Part shown: piece by piece, positions 1 to 12,289 of the stretch
Layout: every line of letters begins with the position of its first letter
Position numbering within the stretch: the first letter of the stretch is position 1
Source: Lutjanus erythropterus
Lineage: Eukaryota > Chordata > Actinopteri > Lutjaniformes > Lutjanidae
Reading direction: 5' to 3'
Assembly: GCA_020091685.1 (NCBI GenBank)
Contig: CM034591.1
Location: 11,170,833-11,234,832 of the forward strand
Length of the DNA stretch: 64,000 nt
Notes under the pieces: model-generated
The model's input: only the letters and a program-made list of their open reading frames with translations
Told to the model about the DNA's origin: nothing
Database searches by the model: none
Program-made: the position numbers and the translations under genes

Positions 1-121
1 TCTAACAACACCAAACAAGAGGCGTACCACTAATAGAGTGCAGCTTGGATAATGCATAATTAAATATCATTAGGCTCTGTGTATTTTCCGGTTGAAATAA
101 AAACAGGGCAGCGGTCTTTAC
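1..121 (-). other. znf609: 5' end of the intron following exon 122-209
   Basis: This is the start of the next znf609-type intron, running off the left edge. The donor reads GTAAAGACC on the minus strand. No repeat or other feature is visible in the 121 bases. Confidence 0.85.
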
Positions 122-209
122 CTGGGGGGAGCCCAGTCATGCCGTGTGCAGTCCAGCAGGGTACCCACATATGTCTTGTTTCTCCAAGTAACATTGACCA
201 CCAGCATGC
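122..209 (-). CDS. znf609: znf609-type gene, internal coding exon (downstream of the two seen)
   Basis: An 88-bp internal exon. On the minus strand an acceptor (pyrimidine-rich tract, AG at 211-210) precedes GC-ATG-CTG-GTG, and the exon ends CCC-CCC-AG before a GTAAAG donor (GT at 121-120). It completes a split Gly codon (G from the exon at 21426-21651 plus GC here), encodes 28 whole codons, and ends in phase 2. The peptide starts [15 protein letters not shown] and ends CTRHDWAPP; the split last codon AG|N would give Arg. This is the strongly conserved N-terminal block of ZNF609/ZNF608, recognised from memory of the family. The block precedes the single C2H2 finger and is not itself a zinc finger. 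Family knowledge: ZNF609 is a nuclear regulator linked to the cohesin loader NIPBL and the Integrator complex. The next exon lies left of the window. znf608 is the alternative identity. Confidence 0.95.
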
Positions 210-1018
210 CTGTGAGACAAGGAATCAAAGAGGTCATTTAGTTTGAGTTAAGCATGATAATAATGCAAGTTACACAGGAGAAAAAAAGGTAAACACAACA
301 GAGAATGTACGCAAAAAGTCCATGGTGCTGCATCACTGAGCTGATCTTTGCTAAAGGGTGTCACATGCAAGACAATTATATAAGTCAAAGATTCTTTTTT
401 AATCTTCTTCACATAGTAAAGCCGCAGGGCCCAAACGGACTGATATCTTCTAAATGACTTGGAACAGACTCAACTGCAGTCAGTGCTGTGGAACCTGTAA
501 AAGATAGTGGCAGAAGGTCTCACTGAGAATGATCACACTGGGGTTACCGGGGAATACTCACTAAGCACCTTTTCTATTTAAATAAGCCATCTCACAGTCC
601 CAGAAGGAGAATTATTTAGAGGCAAATATTTTTTTAAATTCTTTTTTTTGCTGTCCTCTATCTCTCTTTGCACTACCTTGGGGAGAAAATACCTCTAGCA
701 CGACAGCGTCTTAAAAACAAGCAACAAGCTCCTGGATTAAACCAATTCGGTGTGAAATGGTTCAGTTTGACAGACTGTAACTGAGTGTGCAAGAGGAGCT
801 CCTTGACTTCACTGGTATTGCTGCAATCTGTCACACTTAGAAGCTTCTGTGTTGCCATTTGGCTGGTGTGAATTTGGTAGCACTCTGTGTGATCTGCACA
901 ATCTGACCTGTGGCGAGTGTGACACCTGACCTCGCATTTAAAATCCAAAATTAGCTCCAAAGATCACACGACTCTATGTATGTTTCTCCTCAAGAAACCA
1001 AATACTGTTCATCTGGCA

Positions 1019-1393
1019 ACAGCTTGCACATGACTGGAATGTGACAATCAGGATAAATCAAAATATTACCGAAATCACAATATGCGATTGCAATATCTAG
1101 ATCGTAGAAGCTGCAGTATTTTGATAAAGGAAAAATGTGTGACAAAACAGCATTATAGTGAAGTGCTGTAGAGCTGCAGAGATGTCCTGGCCAACAAATC
1201 TTGTTCTCCATAAGAAAACATGTTTCTTTGGTACAGACCCAAACAAATGTCACATCACAGGGATTTTTTTCCCATGAAAATTAAAATTGTGATGCAAAAA
1301 TTATCATTCACTCTAATTATGAACCATTCTGTAATTGCAGTACCTGTATAAATAATGACAATATGATTTTTATTTACCATATCATGTAGCCCG
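1019..1393 (-). mobile_element. hAT-like MITE, 'GCTGCACAAT' family, long copy
   Basis: Read on the minus strand, this aligns along most of its length with the copy at 56912-57248. Shared landmarks are CCATAT near the right end, a CTGTAGAGCTGCAGAGATGT block near 1166-1186, and an AGAAGCTGCA segment near 1107. The ends are degenerate forms of the TAGGGCTGCAC terminal repeat. It is non-coding; the ORFs overlapping it are chance. Confidence 0.7.
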
Positions 1394-1634
1394 ATCAAGT
1401 ATGCAGTTTTGCACAAAATTACAAGAGCCCAACACATATTGGATTTTTGGAGCCAATATTGATTTTAGGGAGTAGAAAGGTGCTATAAAAATGTATGTAT
1501 GTAATGAATGTATTTATATGACAAACTTTCATTGGTATTTTTAAAAATAATGATGAAAGAATCAATAAAAACCTACAAATACACTATAAAACTACAAAAA
1601 TCATTTTTAAAAATACATATAAACAACTAATGCT

Positions 1635-1890
1635 TGATCTGTTAGCTCAATGCTAACACATAGTGGGAATTCCCTTTGACGTGCTAATGGAAATTAGCAA
1701 TGCGATCGTGGTAATTTCATCTTACATCAATCCATTTTACTTCACATGCTCAACATAAAACATGTGTACTCAGACTCCCCTGGTGATTTCATATTTTTAA
1801 CCCCTTAAATCTGTTGCTCTGGCCTCAACATTCAACCAGCTACAGCTGCCTCAAAGGGTCAAAACTCAAACTCAAAATACAGCTAGTACT
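1635..1890 (+). repeat. Interspersed repeat, copy 1 (second copy at 27775-28030)
   Basis: A ~250-bp segment shares order and sequence with 27775-28030: CTGTTAGCT, ATGCTAACACATA, an AATTAGCA...GTGGTAAT stretch, and CCAGCTACAGCT followed by AGGGTCAAAACT. The family has no ORF. Its type is unknown to me; it looks like part of a larger teleost repeat. Confidence 0.65.
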
Positions 1891-2059
1891 TGGAAGAGGG
1901 AGAGGGCAGCACATAGTTTTATATTGATGACCGTTATTTTTAATAATTCTACTTAACAATAAATGCAAAATAATGCAAACAGAACAATTTAAACTTGAAT
2001 TAAGACATGGGAGCAAATACACATGAAATACTGCTATTACAACTAAAAAAATAAAAACA

Positions 2060-2215
2060 ATCTGTATTATCTTCTGTCAAAAAATGTGCCACAACTTTAA
2101 TATCAGAACATATCAGACAGCATATATGCCGATACTGATAAAGCTGTGAATATGCCAACATCAGGCCAATAACACTGGCCGACCAATACATCAGTCTGGC
2201 TCTAGAAATTACTGA
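2060..2215. repeat. Degenerate transposon fragment
   Basis: Contains GCCGATACTGATAAAG and GGCCAATAACACTGGCCGAC with ATACATCAGTCTGGCTCTAG at the end. This resembles the terminal part of the teleost element family full of CCGATA/TATCGG motifs. Only a fragment is seen. Confidence 0.45.
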
Positions 2216-2329
2216 ATGAAAACCCTGCTGCACCACTTTGGACATTTAACTGCAGTAAATACAATTCATGTTAATGCAAAAAACAGCTCAGAGCTGCTGC
2301 TCTGGAGGGCCATTTTAAATAGACAGCAT

Positions 2330-2620
2330 GGTCGAAGCAGATGAACGATAATTTGCAGCTTTTGCCCCGTAAATTCAGAAGTAAATCATCAACGAAACAG
2401 CTTCAGAGGATTAGGAGCAACCACCGTGCACGAAAACATTCTGAATTTATTGCCCCCACCATCCCCCTCTCGCTCCCCGGTGGTGACCTCAGCTTGCCAC
2501 TTCAGCACTGCAGAGAAACTGGAGGCTGCAGTGAGCTAACTTATCTAATGGCACAGGAATGCTGGCTGGCAGCTTCCGTCCCTCAGAGCATTTTATTAGC
2601 TTAGGAAACCTCTCCTGCTC
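2330..2620. promoter_or_regulatory. Candidate conserved intronic regulatory block
   Basis: Non-repetitive, balanced composition, bordered by AT-rich sequence, with E-box-like CAGCTT/CAGCTG-type words and a run ending GCTGGCTGGCAGCTTCCG. An 87-codon ORF spans it but has no family signature. Calling it regulatory is inference from composition; cross-species alignment would decide. Confidence 0.25.
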
Positions 2621-3271
2621 ACCCCATTTTCCCTCTCTCCTTCACCCTCACCCTCATTTCCTCTTTTCAATGGTATAACCATCCCCGGCTTACAATCTTT
2701 TCTCCCTCCCACACTCAAGTCACAGTTCAGACCTCATTTTTCTCCTGCTGCCTCTGGCATAAAGCAGCGAGCGTATAAGGCATTTATATATGTTTACAGG
2801 AACCTGCTGACACTTGGCCACAAGTCTCTTCCTTCACCTTATGGCCTGAAAACATGAGTGCTTGGTCAAGGCTAGATCCAACTGCAAATGTGTGCGCAGG
2901 CAAGGTAGTGGAGAGGTTCTCGAGTTCAGATTTCTGTCACATTAAAAGAACACAGACCTTTTCTAAAACGCCTTCAACAGCCCGCCCCCCTAAGCTCTCC
3001 AAACACTCCAACACAAAATGGCTCTGGCAGCTGGTTGTGGCAGGATGTAAATCAAGGCAGGGCAAATGAATGAGTAGCCTTTCATGATGTGCAGGATATA
3101 GTCGTCCCCGCTTTCTCCAGCGAGGGGTTTAGAAATTACACCATGAGCCGTTAGAAGTCTTTAATCATTTTAAATTAGCACCGTCTTTATGTTAAGACTG
3201 TCTCCTGTCTTCAGCAGCTCTGACAATGGATGGAGTTTTAGTCCTACTGTTGCCAGTAATGATCAACACTT

Positions 3272-3555
3272 TCTAAAAGATATAGTTCAAATTTTTTGGA
3301 AATTATGCCTTAAGCTTTTTTTTGCCAAGAGTGAGAGAATATTTATACCGCCCTCATATTTTTTACCTTTGCACAGAGCCAGGATATTTTTTCTCCTCTG
3401 TTTCCAGTCTTTATGCTAAGCTAAGATAACTGGCTGCTGCGAGTAGCTTCATATTTAACAGACACAAGAGGGGTTTTAAATCTTTAGTATAAGTCTTGGC
3501 AAAAAAATTATTGACAATTAACATATTGCCCAAAATGTGTAACAATCCCTTTAAG
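3272..3555. mobile_element. Foldback MITE with long terminal inverted repeats
   Basis: The left end (CTAAAAGATATAGTTCAAAT) is mirrored by the right end (reverse complement CCTTAAAGGGATTGTTACAC). The similarity extends inward tens of bases through TTTTGCCAAGA on both arms. The middle holds CCAGTCTTTATGCTAAGCTA, a hallmark of a MITE found across teleosts. It is non-autonomous. Confidence 0.75.
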
Positions 3556-3639
3556 GATCCTACCAATGATTGATCGACTACAGGTTTGGTGGATGCTGAT
3601 ATATAATGCAGATATCAAACAACCAAAATCATGTATAAT

Positions 3640-4040
3640 ATCTAGGGTTCCAATTAATTATGATTTTCATTGTCAATTAATGCATTGATTATTTCCTTGA
3701 TTATTTGATTACTTGTTTGGTCTATAAAATACCAGAAAATGGTGAAAAATGTCTTGTTTTGCCCACAGACCAAAGATATTTAATTTACTGTGATAAAAGA
3801 AACCAGGAAATATTCACGTTTAAGAGGCTGGAATCAGAGAATTTTGGGAGAAATGTGTTCACATTTAGAAAAGACGATGGTGATTGAGGAAAATTCAGGC
3901 AATGTTTACAGCAGGATGCACGAGAGGACTCAAAACTAACTCGTTCATTTTTCCGGCCTCGTGGGCGCAAACACTGACCGATGCTAATTATCTCAAATTA
4001 CCAGGAAATCAGCCCAATTAATCTGCCCAATAATTAATTG
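3640..4040 (+). mobile_element. Degenerate hAT-like MITE, 'GCTGCAACTAA' family
   Basis: The internal order matches the better copy at 9123-9440: a GATTATTT-rich start, TCTATAAAATACCAGAAAAT, ATATTTAATTTACTGTGATA, AGAAACCAGGAAATATTCAC and GAATCAGAGAATTTTGGGAG. Both termini are eroded. Confidence 0.65.
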
Positions 4041-4459
4041 GTCTATCCCCAGATCTTATGGTAATTTTCATACTTATTAGAACATGTAAGTTGATGTTTT
4101 TTCACAAAGTAAAATTACAAAATAGGGCACGTATTAAAAAAATGCTTGTTTTCTAAAATTTAATTAATTCTAATGGCCATGACATTTTATTCTAAGAGGT
4201 TTTGACAATACAGTAACCCTTAATGACAAACTGTGACATTTAAAAAAAATACACTGGAAATTAAGTCGAGGAGAAATGGCTTGTAAATAAATAATACCTT
4301 GATATTTTAAGGCAATGCCATGATATACAATATATATCTTGATACATTCATGCACATGATGCATTTTCTCTAAACAACAAACTGTAAACTCTCAAATAGT
4401 GATGATCTTATAGAATATGATGCATTGCTGTAGATTAAACTACAGTACAATATATGAGG

Positions 4460-4765
4460 TAGGGCTGGGTGATAAGAGCAAAATCAAATATGACAATATA
4501 TTTGACCAAATACCTCTATCAATATTGGGACTATATTATAGGGAGATTTTTGACAAATAATCATTGGTAACACGGATATGATGACAAAGCGTGCAAAAGA
4601 AAATAACAGAACCACTAGAACAGTCTGATAAGTTCAGAAAGTTGCATCACTTTACTGTTACGCAGCCTTTAAAACCAGGAAAAGACGACACTTCTGACAT
4701 ATCACAATATAACGATATCTAAAATTGTAGACAATATCTAGTCTTGTCTCACGATAAACACATAC
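4460..4765 (+). mobile_element. MITE, 'TAGGGCTGGG(C/T)GATA' family
   Basis: Starts TAGGGCTGGGTGATA. The internal landmarks GTCTGATAAGTTCAGAAA, GCAGCCTTTAAAA, CAATATAACGATATCTAAAA and ATATCTAGTCTTGTCTCACG are shared in the same order with 62700-63452 and, reversed, with 27460-27750. The 3' terminus is degraded. Confidence 0.75.
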
Positions 4766-5529
4766 AATACAAACATTTACATCCATACTCAACCCAAGTC
4801 AAAATGGATAGAGGTTTGAGTCATGTTAAATGTATAGCTGTTAACGTAGCACATCAAGACTTTTGGATTCCCTGTAACTCTTCCCGCAGATTAAATCAAG
4901 CTGAGTCAAGCTGAATGAGGAGTATCTCAAACACCATCTTCAAGCTCCTGCAAAGGTTTTCTTGAAACATGACTCGGGTCTGACCTTTGGCTCACTTATC
5001 ACAGACTTTCACAGGCTTGTTTTGGAGAAATTCCACGCTGTATTTAGCTGTGTGATAGGGATCACTGTCCTGTTGGATCATTAATCTTTGCCAGAATCAA
5101 AATTTCCCTACATTTCCCTCAACCGTGACTCCCAGGTGTCTGCTGCAGACAAGAGCTGCTCACAGCGTAGAGTTGCAGACGCTAACGCTTCATAAATGTG
5201 AAAGTAGACAACAGGTGATGAATCAATCGATCATATTGAGCTTTTACACTCTTAATATGTTGCTGATTGATTGCCCAGAAATACTTAATGTGCTACCAGA
5301 GGCAGAAGGTCAGTAAACACTTCAATTATTAAGCAATTTCCATTAAATACTGGAAATGCACTAGCACACAAGTAGGACAGGTGTGTTAAACTACATCACT
5401 AAGAAATATGCTACAGAAACCCCTCTAAAACTTTGCATTACGGGTTTATTTTCACTGCACCATTTTCTTCGCCTCATGCCCTTTTCTTTGTGTGGACTCT
5501 GTGCGAGCTGTCTTGTGTTTTTCTCCTAA

Positions 5530-5640
5530 GAGTGGTGTCTTTCTGGCCACCCTCCCATGCTGAAGCCAAGGAACTCTAATCCTGTCAGAGTGGTCCTTGG
5601 CTTCTGGGTCACCTCAGATCTCTCTGCCTCTGCAATACTT
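5530..5640. repeat. Fragment of a widespread teleost repeat
   Basis: TTTCTGGCCACCCTCCCATG followed by CTGTCAGAGTGGTCCTTGGC and TTCTGGGTCACCTC is a recognisable piece of a repeat scattered through fish genomes. The segment also forms a short imperfect hairpin, 5564-5577 against 5587-5602. Confidence 0.5.
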
Positions 5641-6647
5641 TCTGTGAATGCTAATAAAGTAGTTCCCTGAACGTTATGTGGGACATCTCAAGGACATTCA
5701 AAGAAATCTGGAAGCATCTTAGCTCAAATGGGAATGGTGCTTAAAAAAAACACACACACAAGACGTGGTTACTAACTGATGCAGCACTTCATGTTTAATT
5801 AATCTGTTTTTAAAAAGGCGAGCAGAATTTGTGCCTTTAAAGGCTTTCAGTGAGTATACAGTATGCTGAACAGAAAGTGGAAGTGACAGACCAAGTTAAC
5901 GTATCATATTCCTCATCTCAGGCAGAAGTGAAAAGGGTTTTCATTGCTGACATCTAAGACGTTGCATCAGAGCTCTGAAATTCAATTTCCAAGCCACATA
6001 GTTTAACTCTAAACACAGTCTGGCCAATTTTAAACTAGCAGAAACATTGACAGATAGGCCTGTTATTGCAATACTGCAATTTATAACCCTTACCTTAAAT
6101 CATACGGACTATTTTCTGGAGATAATTCTTTCTGAGTGAAGTGAAATGAAGTAGAACAATCAGTTCTACCCTACTGCACACAAACATACACTTATTTTCT
6201 TATCAAAAGTGTACCTTGTTCAAATGAGAAAGTTAAACCCCTACTTAAACCCTGTCACATGGGACTTGTATTACCAGTGATTTGTTACAATAACGAAGGC
6301 CGTCTTTGTCTCATGCCAAGTGTCATATCCATAATTTATGTTGTAACAGTAAGAATTCCACCAAATATTACTATATTTCGCCAAACACAGAGGTCCTGTG
6401 ATGTTATTAGCCTTGTGCGAATCAGCAAATCTGTAATTTAGAGTCACGTATTTAGGTTCCAGGTATGAAATCTGATCGCAACTCATAATCTACCATTTCA
6501 ACTGTTCTCCCCTCATTTAGAGATTTTATTTAAACTTAAACGTTTCACATCTTTCATACATTTTGAGTATTATTTAAGCAATTCAGGTTTGTGTCAGCTT
6601 CTCAACAAACATTAAAATACTGCACACATTTCACACATCACTGGTAT

Positions 6648-6885
6648 TAGAGCTGCACAATATGGTTAAAACAAAGTCATACTGCAATTACTTTGACTGA
6701 AAATGCAACAGCAATATGATTAGTAGGAATGATCATTTTTCCATTACAATGTTCATTTTTACTGAAAAAGAAAACCTATTAAAATCATGATGATGTGACA
6801 TTTGTTGGAGTCTGTACCAAACTGTTGATATCACACTTGGTCACATTGGAATTTTGATAATATTGCAATTAACTGCGCAGCTCTA
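6648..6885 (+). mobile_element. hAT-like MITE, 'GCTGCACAAT' family, short copy
   Basis: 238 bp with terminal inverted repeats TAGAGCTGCACAATAT and (reverse complement of the right end) TAGAGCTGCGCAGTTAAT. The flanking octamers ACTGGTAT and GTTTGTAT agree at 5 of 8 positions, a plausible worn 8-bp target duplication. It shares ATTAGTAGGAATGAT with 56912-57248 and looks internally deleted relative to that copy. Confidence 0.8.
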
Positions 6886-7429
6886 GTTTGTATTTTTCAG
6901 CTTTTAAAGCCAGCAATGCAGTTTGGCGTCAGTTTTTCAGCATTCACACTGCATTTTCTTAAGTTCACTTCTCTACTCATCAGTTATAGTTTACTGGAAA
7001 CTTGCTTCTCAAATGTTTCTATGCAAAATCTACCCCTGACATAATTTACAACACATTGTTTTGACTGGACGACTTAATAGAGTCTCTCTGCAGGGGATAT
7101 AAATTCATAGAATGTCTTGGCAATATCATAAAAATATGCTCAAGGGTATGCGAAAAAGATTACGTTTCAATGCCGAAAGCTGAAAGCCATTTAAATTTAT
7201 CTGCACACTTTCATCATAGGAATAATTTCCAAGCTGTCTGGACAAAGATGTCAACACCAAGTCTGTGCAAACATGGAAAGCCCTTGACAAAACAACCCAA
7301 ACAAATTTCCCTGTGGCAGGGAGCAAATTACACAAGACACTGAGATGACTTTCCATGCATGATCATTTGTTTACACACTGGGAGTTGCATGTCAGTGTTT
7401 GTGCGAGGCATGATCTCTGTCTTCACTGA

Positions 7430-7960
7430 CTAGATTTGTTTCTGGGGAAGAAACGGCCTGATTTGGAGCAGTTCCCACCCCCCTCCCTTCTCCTCTTGTG
7501 CCGGCCTTATTAGGGTCACTCATGACAGCTGAGTGAAGCCCACATTACTGAGAGGAATTGGCCTGCAATTTTACCACTCATTTCCTTTCAATGCCGTTGA
7601 ACAACAAATGGCACCAAACTCCAGAGCGTACTTGTATAGGATTACGTGAACAAGAGGGTAAATGTAAAGGGACAAATTAAGTCAGGAGTAGGTTGTCTGC
7701 TGCATGGGTGACTGCCCCCTCCGGCCCCTGAAACTACCCCCCTCCTCCTCCCTGTTTAACACATTTCATTAGGTTGCAGAGGGGCCAGAATATCAGGTCC
7801 TCTACTGCTGCCGCTGCTGCTGCTGAGGGCTGTGGGTTCACTGAATGACCTCTGCTCTGCTTCAACTCAACGGGAATTCAGCGAGGTTAATGGCATTTTC
7901 ACTGACTGACCTTGTCAAAATGCCTTTGTTATCTTTGAGATCGCGTCTGCGAAATGATTG
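7430..7960. promoter_or_regulatory. Candidate conserved intronic regulatory block
   Basis: A non-repetitive, GC-richer interval in an AT-rich intron. It holds C-rich tracts, a short (CTG)n-like run near 7808-7825, and A/T-core motifs (TTAATGG, ATTAGG). No coding signature in either strand. The regulatory role is inferred from contrast with its surroundings only. Confidence 0.25.
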
Positions 7961-8928
7961 GGTGTGACATTATGGGACTGTTCTCGCAAATATCAAATTA
8001 AAGGTTTGTACTCGTGCTTAAGAGCTTTCTCTAACTAATAATACTTATATGAACAATTACCAGCACTTGCAATTATCACCTTTTGTGTGTAGTCAGATAC
8101 TAAAGTAATTACTGACAGATTTTACAGCCCTGCTAGAAAACAGCCCATTTTTAACTCAACTCCATTTTTCTCTGCTCTAAAAGCACCACTCATCAAGGTT
8201 GCATGTAGACAAGAAAGTGAGAACAATGAGAAAAATAGTGTCAGTATTCATTACGGGGAGAAGATAAAAGATAGCCGGGTGCTGCCACGAGCAATAACTG
8301 TAACATTGATAAATGAAGCGTTTGAGCGTTCAAGTGTCTGAGCATGTTTCCAACAGTCCATTTTAAGAGTGTTTCTGCACTCATGGTGCATAAAATGAAG
8401 CCGAGCTTGTCCGGTTCTGTCAGTGTCAGAATACAAAGTCCTAAGATTGACCTTTTCTTAAATCCTAGGCAGCCAGGAATTCAGGACGAGTTGAATGAGT
8501 CACGTACAGCACGGGGAGATGATGGTTACATAGTGGAATGTGGGGCTTGGAGTATTTTAACTGAATGTTAAACTGGAAGTAATCGTGAAAATAACACAGT
8601 AGAGCAGAAATCAGTGATTGATCAACTGATTACAGAATCGAAATGAGATTAATCAGCAACTACTTTGATTTAAAAAAGTATGAGCGCCTAAAAAAAAAGC
8701 AATTTCTTTACTTTTTCTCTACTTTGGCAGTTAGTTTCAGTTGAACTTTCTGTTGCTATAGCAACCACCACTGGCACAGTTCCATATCATTTATTCGAGC
8801 TTCATACTGTAGCTAATCTACTGTTATGGCTGTTATATATTTGTTGGTTTAGTTTTAATTTTCCAGTTTCCTGCTAACCAAGCTGGCCTTCATATTATCT
8901 GTCTGCGGCTGCCAATTCAAACTTGTAA

Positions 8929-10420
8929 ATGCCGTGTTTCCGCTGCGTGTTACGGCCCGGCTCGGCTCATCTGCTCTTGGTTTTCCACTGTCAAAAGTCG
9001 TGGTTAGTATCTGGTACTTTACCTCAGCAGGGCTGTTAAAAATGTAGACAGTAATGCAATCCAAGTACTGTAATATTAAAGTAATGTAACTTTTGGACTA
9101 CCTCAATGTAAAATATGGTTTATAGGGCTGCAACTAACAATTATTTTCGTTGTCAAGTAACTGGTCAAATATTTTCTCAGTTGATCGACTAGTGAAAAAT
9201 ATTGATCATTGTCTAAGATGACATTCTTAAATGTCTTTTTTTGTGTCCATAATTTAAAAAAATCAGTTTACTGTCAGAGAGGAGTGAAGAAACCAGAAAA
9301 TATTCACATTTAAGAAGCTAAAAATCAGAGAATTTGGAAATTTTTTCTTAAAAGAAGACTCAAAACGATTAGCCGATTATCAGAATAGATGCAGATTTAT
9401 TTAACAGTCGATTTATAATAGATTAATTGCTGCAGCTCTAAGTGTTTTATGTCCATTGTTTACTAGTTTGTCCAGCTGTTTCTTCCTTTCTTGTGAGCAA
9501 CTGACTGATTTAAAGACAAGAAAATGTGAAATTTCCACCCAGTGAAGCATTTTTTTCACTAGAGGCCATGATAATTATTTGGCAACTGTGTGCACTGTGC
9601 ACAGTAGTGTACTGTTCTTTACTTGAAAATTGTAATCCTACAAATAATCCCCATTTTTACTAAATGTAACTGTAATCCGATTACATTTTTTTTATCCTGT
9701 AGTCTCGTTACAAGCCTGCACCTCGGTCGAGGTTCAGAACGAGCTGAGCCCGTACGAAACAGAGGAGTGAAAACGCTGCAGACCACTACACTCACAACTC
9801 AGTCTCTCAATGTTGGGACAATCTCCCAGCTCGTCGTTGCCAAAACTGTCTGGAAACAATTAGAGAGTTAAAAAAACTGCACAGCAGAAACGATCCAAAG
9901 TCTTTAGGGCTCTTCATTGGGTGGCGTAGGTCTGTGTAGCCACCATTCAAAAAAATATTGTGCAAGAAATTCCCAGACAATCAGTGGGTGGCGAGATCTC
10001 TGATCGTCTGGTGTCTAGACAACCAGACCATTGATTGGTCAAAGACAATCGTCACTTGAAACGACATGGACATCCTACACACTGACTGTGACCAAACTTT
10101 ATTCACTTGACCAAGTTTTTTTTTTTTTTTTTAAATGGCAGCCCGCTGAACCATGCCGCGGTCAATTGGAAATGTGCCGTTCCTCGTTTGGTTGCCAATG
10201 GAAAGCTCTCAGGATATCTTCCATTAATCCTGTGTGTTTGTGTTTTGCATTGAAGATGACTTCAATGCGGTTTCACTTGCGTCGCCACGACGATCAGCTA
10301 CAGAATCCCAACTACATTAAGGAAGTGCTATCTGCAGTGGTGAACAAGATCAAGGAAAGCAAGCGGAACAAAAGTCTGTTCCATTGAGCTGAGCTGTAAG
10401 ATGCAGTGGAAACACGGCAT
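8929..10420. mobile_element. TIR element, disrupted by at least two nested insertions
   Basis: The left end ATGCCGTGTTTCCGCTGC is mirrored by the right end (reverse complement ATGCCGTGTTTCCACTGC). The flank is TAA on the left and the right end reads CGGCATAAG, so a TAA target as in PIF/Harbinger elements is possible. The body includes GGTCGAGGTTCAGAACGAGC and, near the right end, CGATCAGCTACAGAATCCCA, features of a teleost non-autonomous family. Its interior is split by a TAATCCGATTACATTT-type segment, which in turn carries the hAT-like MITE at 9123-9440. A 118-codon ORF at 10031-10387 is repeat-derived chance. Confidence 0.65.
9123..9440 (+). mobile_element. hAT-like MITE, 'GCTGCAACTAA' family, nearly full length
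   Basis: 318 bp. Starts TAGGGCTGCAACTAAC and ends TTGCTGCAGCTCTA, which mirror one another. Internal signature: AGAAACCAGAAAATATTCAC, then AATCAGAGAATTT and ACTCAAAACGATTAGCCG. The flanking octamers ATGGTTTA and AGTGTTTT match weakly (5/8). Nested inside the element at 8929-10420. Confidence 0.85.
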
Positions 10421-11029
10421 AAGTAGCTGTTAATTACTGTCAGGCAAACGGCTATACATTTTCCTCTTTTTACTCCTACTCTTATGAACTATGTAAGGGA
10501 ACATATGTACGCTCAGTAAATTAATTACTGTGCTGCACTGCTTATGTCAACTTAATCTTGATCTTTACTGGTGATACCTTTTTTCTTCCTGGCACGAGGA
10601 ACAACCATTATTAACGTTTTTGTACACCTGCTTTCCTAGTTACCGTTTTAATTCATTTGTCATCTTGTTTATGGCCTCACCTTTTTTCTGCTTTGTAATC
10701 CCTATCATGGATTTGTTGTTTTCACAGTTTCACAGTTGCTTTCAGAAGAGAATTAAAAGGTCAGCTCCTTGTCTTCAACACTGGGGGTGTGTTTTGTTTG
10801 CTGCATAGCTGCGCATCTACACATGTAGTAAAGGAAAGAAATGGCAAATTGCAGTTGCTGTTTTTCTCTGTTTTCTGACAAATGATGAATCAATTAATCT
10901 ACAGCACTTTAAAAAGCAAAGCTGTTAATTGTGCTGCAAAGAAAAAGCCAATAAATAAAACACTGATAAACATACTATAAAAATTCCACATCTAAATAAA
11001 GGAGTAAAGGTTCACTAATGACCAGCAAG

Positions 11030-11250
11030 TGTCGGAGGGCATGGCTGATGATTTTATTTTGAATTTTAGAGCCTTTAAATGAGCCCTATCTGAAAAGTTC
11101 AGGCTGCATTCCGGTTCATAAGAGGTAAAAGTGCGAAGTCACTCTCCCTGACAAGAATAACAGCCTGTGAGAAGGTCAATTCTCTCATACCACTGAGAGG
11201 CAAAGGAAGGGAGCATTAGTATGCCTTCCACATCGTCGCAGCATTATCAG
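11030..11250. promoter_or_regulatory. Candidate conserved intronic block
   Basis: A non-repetitive, moderately GC-balanced stretch. It includes AAATGAGCCCTATCTGAAAA and GCAGCATTATCAGCCGCATG, words that look like conserved vertebrate non-coding sequence rather than repeat. No coding potential. Low-confidence inference. Confidence 0.18.
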
Positions 11251-12289
11251 CCGCATGCAGCAGTTTCTCCCTCCACAAAATAAAAATCACTACATGTTTC
11301 CTCCTACGGCGGGAGTTGATCACAAAACACGTGGAACAAATGTAACGGCCAAAAAATAAAAAATAAATAAACATTTGACATCTCTGCAAACTTTCCATTC
11401 ATTTATTAGTGTAAATAATTTGCGGCGAGGGAAGGAGCCGTTTCCTTAAATGTCATCTGGGTAAATCTACAATCTCCCTGTTAAAACAAACCCACTGGTG
11501 TTTTTTCCTTAAAGGAGATGGTGCTGAGATTAGGAGACAGGTCTGCCAAAGGCGCATTACTCAAGCGCTCGTTGACGTGTATATAGCAAACGTGATATCT
11601 TATGACAACCACTGGCAAAGCCTACAATTCCACTAGGCATATGATTTACGTTGCAAGACCATTTAAGTGCCTGAAAAAATGCAGTTGTCGGCCAATATGA
11701 ATAGGAACCATGTCTCTCTTAGGAGGTTTGGGTTCGCTCAGGCGCCATCTTGGTAACACCACCCGGGGACTAAAATTGTGACTAACAAGACAAGCCTCCT
11801 CCCACAAAGATTAGTGAGTCATCTATATCTCAATTTGTTTGCAGAGTCTGATTTCAACCACGTATTTAGGGAGAGTGGTGAATTCTTTGCATGGGAGTGT
11901 GTGTGTGTGTTTTTTCTTCTTCTGGAAATCGGTCACTTCCGCTCTTGCGTAGTGAACACTGATGAGGGTGAAGATTGGCTGGATAGGTTGGAAAGTAAAC
12001 ATGGCAAAGGATGAAAAATCTACAGAGGGAGAACAGTGTGTTCTGCGTGTTGTTCGTTCGCTTATCAAAGGACATGAGCTTTGGATTATTTGTAGTGCAG
12101 GACACACTAATATCCTCCATCACGATTAAAGGTGAGATTAGTGAATTTTATAATATTACAGCCAGAGAAGTCCATCTTCATTTTTCTCAAGCCTCAAAAG
12201 ACAACATTTTTCATTTACCAGCAAGCTAAATTCCATCTCACTCCCATGAAAATGCATAAAATTTCCAAAAGATAATTCACCTAACTGTC

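Noticed and set aside
10031..10387. 118-codon ORF with a poly-Phe run
   Set aside because: The Phe run is the T17 homopolymer, and the rest is the right arm of the TIR element at 8929-10420.
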